From: Gordonia prachuapensis | Lineage (GTDB): Bacteria > Actinomycetota > Actinomycetes > Mycobacteriales > Mycobacteriaceae | DNA length: 64,000 nucleotides | Direction: 5' to 3' | Assembly (NCBI RefSeq): GCF_036350515.1 | Contig: NZ_JAZDUE010000009.1 | Coordinates: forward strand, 62,001-126,000 | In this document: positions 50,867 to 59,558 of the stretch, one piece after another | Layout: every line of letters starts with the position of its first letter | How positions within the stretch are numbered: position 1 is the first letter of the stretch | Notes under the pieces: generated by a model | Seen by the model: only the letters and a program-made list of their open reading frames with translations | Databases searched by the model: none | What the model was told of the DNA's origin: nothing | Program-made: the position numbers and the translations under genes

Positions 50867-51762
50867 TGGCCGACCGGGTCGTGGCCGTGGTGGTGACCCA
50901 CCGACGGGTGGAGCTCCTCGAGGGTTCCCTCGCCGTGATCGCCACCCAGGATCGTCCGGTCGATCACCTCATCGTCGTCGACAACGCCGCCGAACCCGAG
51001 GTGGCCGATCTCGTTGCGCGGCAGCCGATTCCGACAACGTGCATCGCGTCGCAGCGCAACCTCGGCGGCGCGGGCGGCTTCGCGCTCGGGATGCTGCACG
51101 CGCTGGCACTCGGCGCGGACTGGATCTGGTGCGCCGACGACGACGGCCGGCCCGATGGCCCGACCGTGCTGAGCACTCTGATGGATTGCGCGGCAAGGCA
51201 TCAGCTCGACGAGGTGTCGCCGGTGGTCGCCAACATCGACGACCCGGACACCCTCGCGTTTCCGCTTCGACGCGGGATGGTGTGGCGGCGCAAGCGTTCC
51301 GAACTCTTCGAGGACGACGCCTCCGACTTCCTCCCGGGTATCGCGTCGCTGTTCAACGGCGCCTTGTTCTCTGCCCGGGCCATCGAAGAGGTCGGGGTCC
51401 CCGACCTGCGATTGTTCTTCCGCGGCGACGAGGTGGAGATCCACCGACGGCTGCAACGTTCCGGGCTGGCGTTCGGAACCTGCCTGACCGCGGGCTATCT
51501 GCACCCGGACGGTTCGGAGGAATTCCGGCCGATACTCGGCGGCCGCATGCACACCCAGTACCCCGACAATCCCACCAAGCGTTACTTCACCTACCGCAAC
51601 CGCGGCTACCTCATGAGTCAGCCCGGGCTGCGCAAGTTGATCCCCCAGGAGTACGCGCGCTTCGGCTGGTACTTCCTTGTACAGCAACGTGATCCTAAGG
51701 GGTTCGCAGAGTGGGTGCGGCTGCGTCGGCTCGGGCGTCGGGAGCGGTTCACGCGGCCGTGA
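50866..51762 (+). CDS. glfT1: Galactofuranosyltransferase GlfT1
   Basis: 298 residues, GT2 fold. VVAVVVTHRRVELLEGSL at the start, VDNAAEPEVA, ASQRNLGGAGGFALGM and the metal-binding WCADDDGRPDG (~residues 84-94) are intact, as are LFNGALFSARAIEEVGVPD and FFRGDEVEIHRRL. GlfT1 transfers the first galactofuranose units onto the decaprenyl-linked rhamnose-GlcNAc linker of arabinogalactan, using UDP-Galf at the cytoplasmic face. Length matches Rv3782 (~300). Gene order here is wzm-wzt-glfT1. Confidence 0.92.
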   Translation: MADRVVAVVVTHRRVELLEGSLAVIATQDRPVDHLIVVDNAAEPEVADLVARQPIPTTCIASQRNLGGAGGFALGMLHALALGADWIWCADDDGRPDGPTVLSTLMDCAARHQLDEVSPVVANIDDPDTLAFPLRRGMVWRRKRSELFEDDASDFLPGIASLFNGALFSARAIEEVGVPDLRLFFRGDEVEIHRRLQRSGLAFGTCLTAGYLHPDGSEEFRPILGGRMHTQYPDNPTKRYFTYRNRGYLMSQPGLRKLIPQEYARFGWYFLVQQRDPKGFAEWVRLRRLGRRERFTRP

Positions 51763-51764
51763 GG

Positions 51765-51786
51765 GGTTGCGAAACCGAGCGCAACC
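51765..51786 (+). terminator. Hairpin after glfT1
   Basis: GGTTGCG pairs with CGCAACC (7 bp, 8-nt loop) directly after the glfT1 stop. Confidence 0.45.
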
Positions 51787-51795
51787 GCTTCCCAA

Positions 51796-51843
51796 CCGCT
51801 GGTTGAGTAGCCCGGAGCGCTAGCGGAGGGCGTATCGAAACCC
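51796..51843. repeat. Family B repeat, single copy
   Basis: CCGCTGGTTGAGTAGC at one end and CGTATCGAAACCC at the other; closest to the inverted member at 7025-7074 and to the copy inside nuoH. It lies between glfT1 and the convergent MFS gene. Confidence 0.8.
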
Positions 51844-51866
51844 GCTACCTCCCCGGGAAGGAACGG

Positions 51867-53276
51867 TCAGGCCGCCGGAGTTCGTGGCGTCATCCCCAAC
51901 GCCGCCACGGCCCCCAGCACCGCGACGCCACCGAGCACCCACCACGCCTGCACGAACACGTGGTGCGCGGCGTCGTATCCGATCGGGCTGCCCAGGATGG
52001 CGACGAGAACACTGACCCCGAGGGCCATACCGATCTGGCGACTCATGTTCACGACCGCGCTACCGGTTGCGGATTGGTGGGGTGGCAGATCTGCGGTCGC
52101 CGACGACAGGATCGCCGGCAGTGCCAGGCCGACACCGACACCACCGATCAGCCAGCCCGGCAACACCTCGGTCGCGTAGTTCGGCGTCTCGCCGACCGAC
52201 ATCGCGATCAGCACACCACCGAAGCCGAACAGGAGGCATCCCGCACTCACGATCCACCCCACCGGATAGCGCGCGGTCAGCCGATGCGCCACCGCGGCGA
52301 AGATCGGGACCATCAACGGCCCCGTCGACACCGCGAACCCGGTCTTGATCGCGGAGTATCCCCAGACCTGTTGCAACCACAGGATATTGGCGAGCAGCGC
52401 GCCGGCAAAGGGGACCGCGAACAAGACCGCGGTCAGATTGGCGAACGAGAAGGCCCGCACCCTCAACAAGGCCGGGTCGATCACCGGAACCGCATGACGG
52501 ATCGAGCTGAGGACGAACCCCGCGAGCGCGATCACCGCGACCACCCACGTCGCGACGATTCGCGGGTCCGTCCATCCCCATTCCGGTCCCTCGACGAGCC
52601 CGAGCGTGACCGCACCGATCGCGAGGGCGAGCAATACTGCTCCGAGGACGTCTGGCAGTGGGCTGCCGGACTCGTTGGGAGACTTCGCGATCACCACGGC
52701 GCCCACAACGATGGCGACCACCCCGACCGGCAGATTCACCAGGAACACCCACCTCCAGGACAACTCCACGAGCAGGCCGCCGACCGCGGGCCCGAGCGCT
52801 GCCGCGAGCGCACCGGTCGCCGCCCAGATCCGAACCGATCGCGCACGCATGGCCGGGGGCATCGTCGTCACCACGAGCCCGAGGCTCGCCGGCGTCAGGA
52901 TCGCCGCACCGACAGCCTGCACGACGCGGAACGCGACCAGCCACCAGATCCCCTCGGCCAGAGCACATGCCACGCTCGCCAGGGTGAACAGCGCGAGGCC
53001 GGCGAGGAATGCGCCCTTGCGTCCGTACCGGTCGGCCAGTCGTCCGGCGGGCACCAGGAGGGCCGCGTAGATGATCGTGTACGCGTTCAGCACCCAGGAC
53101 ACCTGCGAGAGCGACACACCGTCGAAGTCCGCCCCGATGTCGTCGAACGCCACATTGACGATGAACACGTCGAGGCTGGCCATGAACGCCGCGGTCGACA
53201 GTACGGCGAGCACCAGGCCCGACGGGGCAGAACGTGACGCTGCCGCCGGATTCGGCCGTAGCGCGCCGATACTCAT
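51867..53276 (-). CDS. MFS drug exporter, DHA2 family (14 TM)
   Basis: 469 residues from ATG 53276 (ATG 53291 adds five). Signatures are AAFMASLDVFIVNVAFDDIG (motif D1, membrane-embedded Asp), GRLADRYGRKGAFLAGL (motif A) and LTPASLGLVVTTMP / GPAVGGLLVELSWRWVFLVNLPVG (motif C and following). Proton-driven export of drugs or lipophilic metabolites is likely. The start overlaps the stop of the thioesterase gene (TGATG), so both form an operon read from the HxlR-controlled promoter at 54.1 kb. Confidence 0.9.
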   Translation of the reverse strand: MSIGALRPNPAAASRSAPSGLVLAVLSTAAFMASLDVFIVNVAFDDIGADFDGVSLSQVSWVLNAYTIIYAALLVPAGRLADRYGRKGAFLAGLALFTLASVACALAEGIWWLVAFRVVQAVGAAILTPASLGLVVTTMPPAMRARSVRIWAATGALAAALGPAVGGLLVELSWRWVFLVNLPVGVVAIVVGAVVIAKSPNESGSPLPDVLGAVLLALAIGAVTLGLVEGPEWGWTDPRIVATWVVAVIALAGFVLSSIRHAVPVIDPALLRVRAFSFANLTAVLFAVPFAGALLANILWLQQVWGYSAIKTGFAVSTGPLMVPIFAAVAHRLTARYPVGWIVSAGCLLFGFGGVLIAMSVGETPNYATEVLPGWLIGGVGVGLALPAILSSATADLPPHQSATGSAVVNMSRQIGMALGVSVLVAILGSPIGYDAAHHVFVQAWWVLGGVAVLGAVAALGMTPRTPAA

Positions 53277-54091
53277 CACCGGTCCGCCCATCCGACGACG
53301 CGTCGACTCTGTCGAGCCGCGGCCAGCAACCGTCCGCGTTCGTCACGCAGAGTGGTGTCATCGACCGACCATCCGCCAGACGTCGAGATGTTTCTGGTAT
53401 GCACCAGGATCGGCGCCGGGCCCGGATCATCCGACGGCGCAGCGAGATGCATCGAGAATGCCACCGTCGGCACCGCCATCGGCGCGGTGAGGGTAGGGAA
53501 GACCGCCGGCGGCAGGCAGTCGGCGAGGAGAGCGAGATAGGCGGCATCGACGGTCATCGGCCGTAGTGTGGAGATCCACGCTCGCATCCACGGCTCGGGT
53601 GCCCCGGTCAAGGGCAGCGGACCGTCGACGGGTCGCAGATCCAGGTGCCCACCCATCGGCACGATCTCCGGCGGGATCATGAACGGCGCGCAATCCTCCG
53701 GCCGCGGAACGTCGTCGGACGAGGTGTCGATGATGTCGGCGGCCCCGGACCGTTCGACGCGCCCCACCGTGATGGATGCCGTGGCGATGGCGCCGCCGCG
53801 TTGGCCGATGACGACGTCGACCACTCGGGTGCTTCGACCCACCGGCGTGACCGTCGGCGTGAGCACCACCTCGCCGTCGTCGGGACGGCCGACGAACCGG
53901 AGGTCGAGGGCTCGCACGGTGGCGTCCGGAGCTGTCTGTCCGGCCACGTGGACGGCCAGCGCAGCGATCACCCCGCCATGCGGACCCGACCATCCCCACC
54001 ACGACCGATCTATCTCCGCCGACCACGTGCCGTCATCGCCGATGTGCGCCGAGAACTCATCGGCGAGCGCGAACCTACTTAGTTGTTTCAT
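53276..54091 (-). CDS. Acyl-CoA thioesterase, double hotdog (TesB-like)
   Basis: 271 residues from ATG 54091. The N-terminal hotdog has WWGWSGPHGGVIAALAVHVAG and VRALDLRFVGRPDDGEVVLTP; the C-terminal one has TVAFSMHLAAP, ILVHTRNISTSGGWSVDDTTL and DERGRLLAAARQSRRVV, as in TesB/acyl-CoA thioesterase II relatives. The start codon lies inside one arm of an inverted repeat that is probably the operator of the divergent HxlR gene, so binding there should block its own promoter region and message. Confidence 0.85.
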   Translation of the reverse strand: MKQLSRFALADEFSAHIGDDGTWSAEIDRSWWGWSGPHGGVIAALAVHVAGQTAPDATVRALDLRFVGRPDDGEVVLTPTVTPVGRSTRVVDVVIGQRGGAIATASITVGRVERSGAADIIDTSSDDVPRPEDCAPFMIPPEIVPMGGHLDLRPVDGPLPLTGAPEPWMRAWISTLRPMTVDAAYLALLADCLPPAVFPTLTAPMAVPTVAFSMHLAAPSDDPGPAPILVHTRNISTSGGWSVDDTTLRDERGRLLAAARQSRRVVGWADR

Positions 54092-54129
54092 GAAACTGAC
54101 CAAACCATGTTGAGTTGCTTCACGCAACC
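54081..54129. promoter_or_regulatory. Twin operator of the HxlR regulator
   Basis: AGTTGTTTCATGAAACT (54081-54097) and AGTTGCTTCACGCAACC (54113-54129) are two inverted repeats of the same design (GTTG-N-TTCAYG-N-AAC) exactly 32 bases, about three helical turns, apart. One overlaps the thioesterase start codon, the other sits just upstream of the HxlR -10 hexamer. Confidence 0.6.
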
Positions 54130-54132
54130 CAC

Positions 54133-54138
54133 TATCGT
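54133..54138 (+). promoter_or_regulatory. -10-like hexamer of the HxlR gene (leaderless)
   Basis: TATCGT, 6 nt before ATG 54145 and 3 bases after the second operator. Confidence 0.45.
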
Positions 54139-54144
54139 GAGCGC

Positions 54145-54624
54145 ATGCGCCGCGCACGCTTCACCGACATGAACTGCTCTGTCGCCCAAACCCTCGAGAT
54201 CGTCGGCGAGTGGTGGACGCTGCTGATCATTCGCGACGCCCTGTTCGGCGTGACACGCTTCGACGACTTCTCCACGCGGCTCGGCATCGCGCGCAATGTG
54301 CTGACCCAACGCCTCGACACCCTCGTCGAGCACGGGGTGCTGATCAGGGAGCCATACCAGGACAAACCAGTTCGGTACGACTATCGATTGACCGAGAAGG
54401 GTCGCGATCTGTGGACCGTTCTGGCGGCCCTGCGCCAGTGGGGCGACAAATGGGCGATCGACGGCTCACCTCCCGTCGTCACCGAACACCCTGGATGCGG
54501 CCACGTCATGACCGTCGAACCGGTGTGTTCCGAGTGCGGCACTCGCGTGACGCGATCCGACCTGCGAGTGCTCCGTGGCCCCGGTGCCGACGACCGCAGC
54601 CCGCTACCTGTCCCGCGGCACTGA
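54145..54624 (+). CDS. HxlR-family transcriptional regulator
   Basis: 159 residues. TDMNCSVAQTLEIVGEWWTLLIIRDALFG, FDDFSTRLGIARNVLTQRLDTLVEHGVL and the wing PVRYDYRLTEKGRDLW are classical HxlR. A CGHVMTVEPVCSECGTRV tail with four Cys/His ligands (~residues 120-137) looks like a small zinc ribbon, a feature seen in one HxlR subgroup. It is divergent from the thioesterase-MFS operon, which it probably represses through the twin operator. Confidence 0.88.
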   Translation: MRRARFTDMNCSVAQTLEIVGEWWTLLIIRDALFGVTRFDDFSTRLGIARNVLTQRLDTLVEHGVLIREPYQDKPVRYDYRLTEKGRDLWTVLAALRQWGDKWAIDGSPPVVTEHPGCGHVMTVEPVCSECGTRVTRSDLRVLRGPGADDRSPLPVPRH

Positions 54625-54662
54625 TCGACATCGGCGATACGACGATCTCTTCCCAGCCAAAC

Positions 54663-54676
54663 TAGAACGTGTTCTA
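54663..54676 (+). promoter_or_regulatory. KstR-type operator
   Basis: TAGAACGTGTTCTA is a perfect palindrome and fits the KstR consensus TNNAACNNGTTNNA at every fixed position. It lies 36 nt before the F420-type oxidoreductase gene, placing that gene in the sterol-catabolism regulon by inference. Confidence 0.7.
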
Positions 54677-54712
54677 CTCTGGGGAGACCACCGTCACGTC
54701 CCGAGGAGCACG

Positions 54713-55591
54713 ATGCGCTTCACCTTCGCCGAGGCCATGACCGACCCGAGCTACTACGCGCCGCTCGCGCAGGCCGCCGAACAGGCCGGGTACTCCGGAT
54801 TCACCATCCCCGATTCCCTGGCCTATCCCGAGGAGTCGGACGCGACCTATCCGTACACCCCCGACGGCGATCGTGAGTTCCTCGACGGCAAGGCGTTCAT
54901 CGAGACGTTCATCCAGGCCGCCACTCTCGGCGCGGTCACCGAGACCATCCGCTTCACCCCGTTCGTGGTCAAGCTTCCGGTGCGTCCACCGGCCCTGGTC
55001 GCCAAGCAGGCGAGTTCCGTGGCGTACCTGACCAACAACCGGTTCGCGCTCGGCGTCGGCACCAGCCCGTGGCCGGAGGACTACGACATCATGGGCGTCG
55101 ACTTCAAGCGTCGCGGCAAGCGCATGGACGAGTGCATGGACATCATCCGCGGGCTGACGACCGGTGACTACTTCGAGTTCCACGGCGAGTTCTACGACAT
55201 CCCCAAGATCAAGATGACCCCGGCACCGACGCAGCCGATTCCGCTGCTCGTGGGCGGTCACGCCGACCTCGCACTCAAGCGAGCGGTTGTTCGCGGCGAC
55301 GGCTGGATGCACGGCGGCGGTCCGGCGGAGGAGCTCGACGAACTGCTGGACAAGATCGCCGACATCCGCAAGGCCGAGGGAAAGACCAACGACCCGTTCG
55401 AGATCCACGTGATCTCCATGGACGCCTACAGCGTGGACGGATGTAAACGACTGGAGGACAAAGGGATCACCGACGTCATCGTCGGTTTCCGGATGCCATA
55501 CGTCCGGGGCGCGGACACCGAACCCCTGGAGAAGAAGATCGAGCATCTGAACTGGTATGCGGAGAACGTCATCGCCAAGGTCAACGGCTGA
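54713..55591 (+). CDS. LLM-class (F420-dependent type) oxidoreductase
   Basis: 292 residues, TIM-barrel flavin/F420 luciferase-like family. Evidence: GYSGFTIPDSLAYPEE, ETIRFTPFVVKLPVRPPALVAKQASSVAYLTNNRFALGVGTSPWPEDY and MDECMDIIRGL ... FHGEFYDIPKIKMTPAPTQPIPLLVGG. F420 rather than FMN use is likely in this order but not shown by sequence. CCGAGGAGC at 54701 fixes ATG 54713. A KstR-type operator upstream suggests a role in steroid or cholesterol breakdown. It overlaps the convergent flavoprotein by 11 nt. Confidence 0.88.
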   Translation: MRFTFAEAMTDPSYYAPLAQAAEQAGYSGFTIPDSLAYPEESDATYPYTPDGDREFLDGKAFIETFIQAATLGAVTETIRFTPFVVKLPVRPPALVAKQASSVAYLTNNRFALGVGTSPWPEDYDIMGVDFKRRGKRMDECMDIIRGLTTGDYFEFHGEFYDIPKIKMTPAPTQPIPLLVGGHADLALKRAVVRGDGWMHGGGPAEELDELLDKIADIRKAEGKTNDPFEIHVISMDAYSVDGCKRLEDKGITDVIVGFRMPYVRGADTEPLEKKIEHLNWYAENVIAKVNG

Positions 55592-56996
55592 GATGACGCA
55601 GCGCGGCGTGTGCGGCGCGGTATCCGCACATGCCGTGCACTCCCCCGCCAGGCGGAGTGGCCGACGAACAGAGGAACACACCCGGCGCACCGGTCGCGTA
55701 CGGATTCGGGGACAGCCGCGGCCGGGCGAGGAGATGACGGAGATCGTTTCGGCCGCCGCCGATGTCGCCGCCGACGATGTTCGGGTTGCGCAGTTCCAGC
55801 TCGGCCGGTGACGTGCTGACCGAGTCGATGATCCGATCGCGGAAACCCGGGGCGAAGCGTTCGATCTGGGCCGTGACCGCCTCGGTCGCATCACCACTGA
55901 ACCCATGTGGCACATGGGCATACGCCCACAGCGGCTTGGCCGTTCCGGGGGCGCGCGTCGGATCGGCCAACCATTGCTGGGCGATCAGCGTGAACGGACG
56001 CGACGGCATCCGGCCGGCCACGGCGGCAGCCTCCGCATCGGCGATCTCGTCGACGGTGCCGCCGAGGTGGATGGTGCCGGCACGTCGGCACGCCTCGTCG
56101 GTCCACCCCACCTCGCCGTCGATCAGGTAGTCCACCTTGAATGCGGCGGGACCATGTCGATACCGGGCGAACTTTCGAAACCTGCTCTCGGACAGTCGTT
56201 TTCCGAGCATGGTCGCCGCCGCCCCGGGCATGACGTCCAACAGGACCACATCGGCGGGCTCGACCTCGTCCACGGACTCGATGCGCACACCGGTGGTCAT
56301 CGTGCCGCCGGCGTCGATCAGCGCTGCGGCGAGCGCGTTCACGATCGCCGACGATCCGCCCTCGGCGACCGGCCACCCGTAGCGGTGACCTGCACCGAGC
56401 ATCATCAGCCCTGTCGCTGCCGTTCCCGCCCGGTCAAGTCGCGTGAACGAATGCGCGGCGACACCGGCGAACAGCGCTCGGGCCTGATCCTGGCTGAAGA
56501 CCCGCGACATCGACGTCGCCGGATAGATGGCGTGATGGCCGAACTCGGCGAGTCGAATCGGATGGCGGGGAACCGACACGAGGGGGCCGAGGACGTCGTC
56601 GGCGAGTTCGTCGAAATCGTCGGCGACGCCCCCGATCACGTCCTTCCAGGTCTGGCCGTCGGGGCCGAGGCCCGCCGCCGTCTCGTCCACCGAGCGGTGC
56701 AGCACGGCCGCGGGTCCGTCATCGAGGGGATGCGCACAGTCCACCTCGGGCCATCGCCACCGCAGCCCCGACTCCTCCAGCCGCAGTTCCCGGAACGCCG
56801 GCGACGCCGCACCGAACGGATGCACCGCCGAACAGGTGTCGTGCAGGACGTCGGAGCGCAGCAGGGGCTCGGTGCGGGCACCGCCGCCGATCCGGTCGGC
56901 GGCCTCGACGACGCGAACCGACAGGCCGGCCCGCGCCAGCACGACCGCCGCGGTCAGACCGTTGGGCCCGCTTCCGACGACGACGGCGGTGGTCAC
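55581..56996 (-). CDS. Phytoene desaturase-like FAD oxidoreductase
   Basis: 471 residues from GTG 56996. The FAD dinucleotide fold TTAVVVGSGPNGLTAAVVLARAG starts at residue 2 and is followed by VRVVEAADRIGGGARTEPL (GG doublet). The C-terminal GVFLCSSATPPGGGVHGMCGYRAAHAAL is the second FAD motif of the CrtI/PYROXD2 group. No carotenoid genes accompany it, so the substrate is unknown; members of this branch are not all carotenoid enzymes. It is 2 bases downstream of GtrA and in the same minus-strand run as the MFS gene at 57506. Confidence 0.87.
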   Translation of the reverse strand: MTTAVVVGSGPNGLTAAVVLARAGLSVRVVEAADRIGGGARTEPLLRSDVLHDTCSAVHPFGAASPAFRELRLEESGLRWRWPEVDCAHPLDDGPAAVLHRSVDETAAGLGPDGQTWKDVIGGVADDFDELADDVLGPLVSVPRHPIRLAEFGHHAIYPATSMSRVFSQDQARALFAGVAAHSFTRLDRAGTAATGLMMLGAGHRYGWPVAEGGSSAIVNALAAALIDAGGTMTTGVRIESVDEVEPADVVLLDVMPGAAATMLGKRLSESRFRKFARYRHGPAAFKVDYLIDGEVGWTDEACRRAGTIHLGGTVDEIADAEAAAVAGRMPSRPFTLIAQQWLADPTRAPGTAKPLWAYAHVPHGFSGDATEAVTAQIERFAPGFRDRIIDSVSTSPAELELRNPNIVGGDIGGGRNDLRHLLARPRLSPNPYATGAPGVFLCSSATPPGGGVHGMCGYRAAHAALRHLSR

Positions 56997-56998
56997 CG

Positions 56999-57502
56999 TC
57001 AGCGAATCCGGAAGATGACGAGGCGTTGCACCACGAAGTTGATCACGGTGGCGGTGCCCTGGGCGATCACGTAGGCGATGAAGCTGTACAGCAGGGTCTC
57101 CGGCCATAGGTGCGAGAGCCATGTGTACAGCCCGACGTTGACGAAGAACGTGACGCCGTAGAGGAACGCAACCGCGACGAATCGCAGCGCACTGGGCTCA
57201 GCCTGGAACGTCCAGCGCCGGTTGAGCAGGTAGGCGGTGGTGGTCCCGAGGATGAAGCCGAGCGATTTGGCGATCGCGAACGGCGCCCCGAACACGTACT
57301 GGAGGAGCACGGTGAGTCCGAAGTCCAGGACGCCCGACCCGGCGCCGGTGATGGTGAACCGGACGATCTGGGTCTTCAGGTCGGCGTTGGTGGACAACTC
57401 GCCGTCGTTGAGCGGCAACTCCAGCGGTACCGCCGGGTGCGGAGACGTGAAATCCGTGTGATGCGGCTGCGGTTCGGCCGCGTCGGATTCAGGTCGGGAC
57501 AC
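56999..57502 (-). CDS. GtrA-family membrane protein
   Basis: 167 residues. A hydrophilic N-terminus (~45 residues, Pro/His-rich) precedes four transmembrane helices: VRFTITGAGSGVLDFGLTVLLQYVF, AIAKSLGFILGTTTAYLLNRRWTF, FVAVAFLYGVTFFVNVGLYTWL and a final helix ending NFVVQRLVIFRIR. GtrA proteins are thought to move or recruit polyprenyl-phosphate sugars for envelope glycans; the mycobacterial relative Rv3789 works in arabinan assembly. Whether this is that orthologue cannot be told from the context here. Confidence 0.88.
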   Translation of the reverse strand: MSRPESDAAEPQPHHTDFTSPHPAVPLELPLNDGELSTNADLKTQIVRFTITGAGSGVLDFGLTVLLQYVFGAPFAIAKSLGFILGTTTAYLLNRRWTFQAEPSALRFVAVAFLYGVTFFVNVGLYTWLSHLWPETLLYSFIAYVIAQGTATVINFVVQRLVIFRIR

Positions 57503-57505
57503 GCC

Positions 57506-59518
57506 TCAAACCCTAGACCACTCCGGGGGTGTCTCCGTATGCAGCCGACGGGCGATCTCGTCGAGCAGTTCGTCGACTTCTGCCCCCTCGCTGCCGGGGT
57601 AGTCGGCGACGAATCGCCGCAGCCGCGTGCGCTGGGCCTCCAGCAGTCGCTCGGCTTCGGCGGAACCCTCGGCGGTGATGGCGACCACGCCCTGGTCGAT
57701 GGTCACCATCCCGCGCCGGGCCAATGACTCGGCCGTCGCCTCCACCGTGGACCTCGGGGTCTCCGACGCCGCGACCATGGCGGAGATCTCCCGCGTGGAC
57801 TCTTCGGCGACTCGGCTGACCATCCATGCCTCACCGCGTGACAGCGAACTCTCCGCCGTCTCCACCACGAGTTCCCACGCCCGTAGCCGGTCGTCGCGGG
57901 CGAGGGTCTCCCACACCTTCAACCGCAGTTCCTCCAGCGATGTGCGATCCGACGGCATCCCGAAGCTCTCCCCGGTGTCGGGGGTCTTGGTCACAGTCCG
58001 CAGCGGAACCTCCGGCAAGAACCAGCTGAGCCCGAAGGCGATCAGCCCGATCGGCACCGCCACCAGGAACACCATCTGGAAGGAGCCGGTGAAGCCGTCG
58101 AGGAACCACAACTGGACGTCCGGCGGACACGACGGCAGGGTGAGCGTGGACGCCTCGAGCACCTCGGCCGAACACGGCCCGACAGCGCCCGGCGGCGGAG
58201 CCTGCGAGAGATGGTCGTCGAGGCGGGTGTTGAAGACGGCGCCGAACGCGGCGACGCCGACCGAGGCGCCGATCGTGCGGAAGAACGTCGCGCCACTGGT
58301 GCCCGCGCCGAGATCGCGGTACTCGACGGAGTTCTGCACCGCCAGGACCAGCACCTGCATCACCATGCCGAGGCCGAGCCCGAGAATGAACAGATAGATG
58401 CTGGTCAGCGTCGTCGACGTGGTCTCGTCCATCGTCGACAGCAGGTACAGCGCGACGGTGAAGATCGCGGTACCGACGATCGGGTAGAACTTGTAACGGC
58501 CGGTACGGCTGATCAGCTGGCCGCTGCCGATCGAGGTGAGCAGCAGGCCCGCCATCATCGGGATCATCCGCAGCCCAGACGATGTGGCGGTGGCGCCCTG
58601 CACCGCCTGCAGGAACAGCGGCAGGAACGTGATGGCACCGAACATCGCGAAACCGACGACGAATCCGACCGACGCCGCGATCACGAAGACCCGGTCGGTC
58701 AGCAGTCGCACCGGCATCACCGGTTCGGGCGCGCGCCGTTCCTGGACGATGAACGCGACCGCTGCCAGCACCGACAGCGCGGCGAGACCCAGCACCCGCC
58801 CGGACGTCCAACCCCAGAGCGCACCGAAGCTGGTGACGAGCACGATGCCGGTCGCGGCCGTCATCAACAGCAGGATGCCGAGATAGTCGATCGACGGTTT
58901 GGTCTGCGCGACGGTCTTGGGCAGCACCGCGATCACCACGACGAGGGCGACGATCCCGATCGGCAGGTTGATGTAGAAGACCCACCGCCAACTGAGGTTG
59001 TCGACGAAGAACCCGCCGAGCAGCGGCCCCACCACGCTGGCGAAACCGAACACCGCACCGAAGATGCCCTGGTAACGCCCGCGCTCACGTGGCGGGACGA
59101 CATCGCCGATGATGGCCTGCGACAACACCATCAACCCGCCGGCGCCGATGCCCTGCAATGCGCGATACGCGATCAACGTCTCCATCGAGTTCGCGGTTCC
59201 GCAGAGCCCGGACCCGACGAGGAAGATCACGACGCACGCGAGGAACAGGTTGCGTCTGCCGTAGAGGTCGCCGAGTTTGCCCCACAGCGGGGTGGTCGCC
59301 GTGGTGGCGAGCATGTAGGCGGTGACGACCCAGGTCAGGTGGTCGGCGCCACCGAGGTCGTTGACGATGGTCGGCAGCGCGGTGGCGACGATGGTCTGGT
59401 CGAGCGCCGCCAGCAGCATCGCGAGCATCAGCCCGGCGAAGATGGACCATATCTTGCGTTGATCGAGTTCGCCTGCCGGGGCTTCGGGGGAGGTCGGGGT
59501 GGCGCGGCCATCCGTCAT
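57506..59518 (-). CDS. DHA2-family MFS exporter with C-terminal cytoplasmic domain
   Basis: 670 residues. Residues ~20-520 are a 14-helix DHA2 transporter (LLAALDQTIVATALPTIVND, GKLGDLYGRRNLFL, GPLLGGFFVDNLSWRWVFYINLPIG). After the last helix (VPIGLIAFGLSWFLPE) come ~150 hydrophilic residues: LRLKVWETLARDDRLRAWEL, then a segment resembling a MarR-type winged helix (ATAESLARRGMVTIDQGVVAITAEG, ERLLEAQRTRLRRFVADY). A regulator-like domain fused to an exporter suggests a drug-sensing or autoregulatory role. Ordinary EmrB-type proteins are ~500 residues. It starts the minus-strand run 59.5 to 55.6 kb. Confidence 0.88.
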   Translation of the reverse strand: MTDGRATPTSPEAPAGELDQRKIWSIFAGLMLAMLLAALDQTIVATALPTIVNDLGGADHLTWVVTAYMLATTATTPLWGKLGDLYGRRNLFLACVVIFLVGSGLCGTANSMETLIAYRALQGIGAGGLMVLSQAIIGDVVPPRERGRYQGIFGAVFGFASVVGPLLGGFFVDNLSWRWVFYINLPIGIVALVVVIAVLPKTVAQTKPSIDYLGILLLMTAATGIVLVTSFGALWGWTSGRVLGLAALSVLAAVAFIVQERRAPEPVMPVRLLTDRVFVIAASVGFVVGFAMFGAITFLPLFLQAVQGATATSSGLRMIPMMAGLLLTSIGSGQLISRTGRYKFYPIVGTAIFTVALYLLSTMDETTSTTLTSIYLFILGLGLGMVMQVLVLAVQNSVEYRDLGAGTSGATFFRTIGASVGVAAFGAVFNTRLDDHLSQAPPPGAVGPCSAEVLEASTLTLPSCPPDVQLWFLDGFTGSFQMVFLVAVPIGLIAFGLSWFLPEVPLRTVTKTPDTGESFGMPSDRTSLEELRLKVWETLARDDRLRAWELVVETAESSLSRGEAWMVSRVAEESTREISAMVAASETPRSTVEATAESLARRGMVTIDQGVVAITAEGSAEAERLLEAQRTRLRRFVADYPGSEGAEVDELLDEIARRLHTETPPEWSRV

Positions 59519-59558
59519 GGGCTGAGACTACGTCCGGGTGGTGGTGGCCCGCGTGGGT

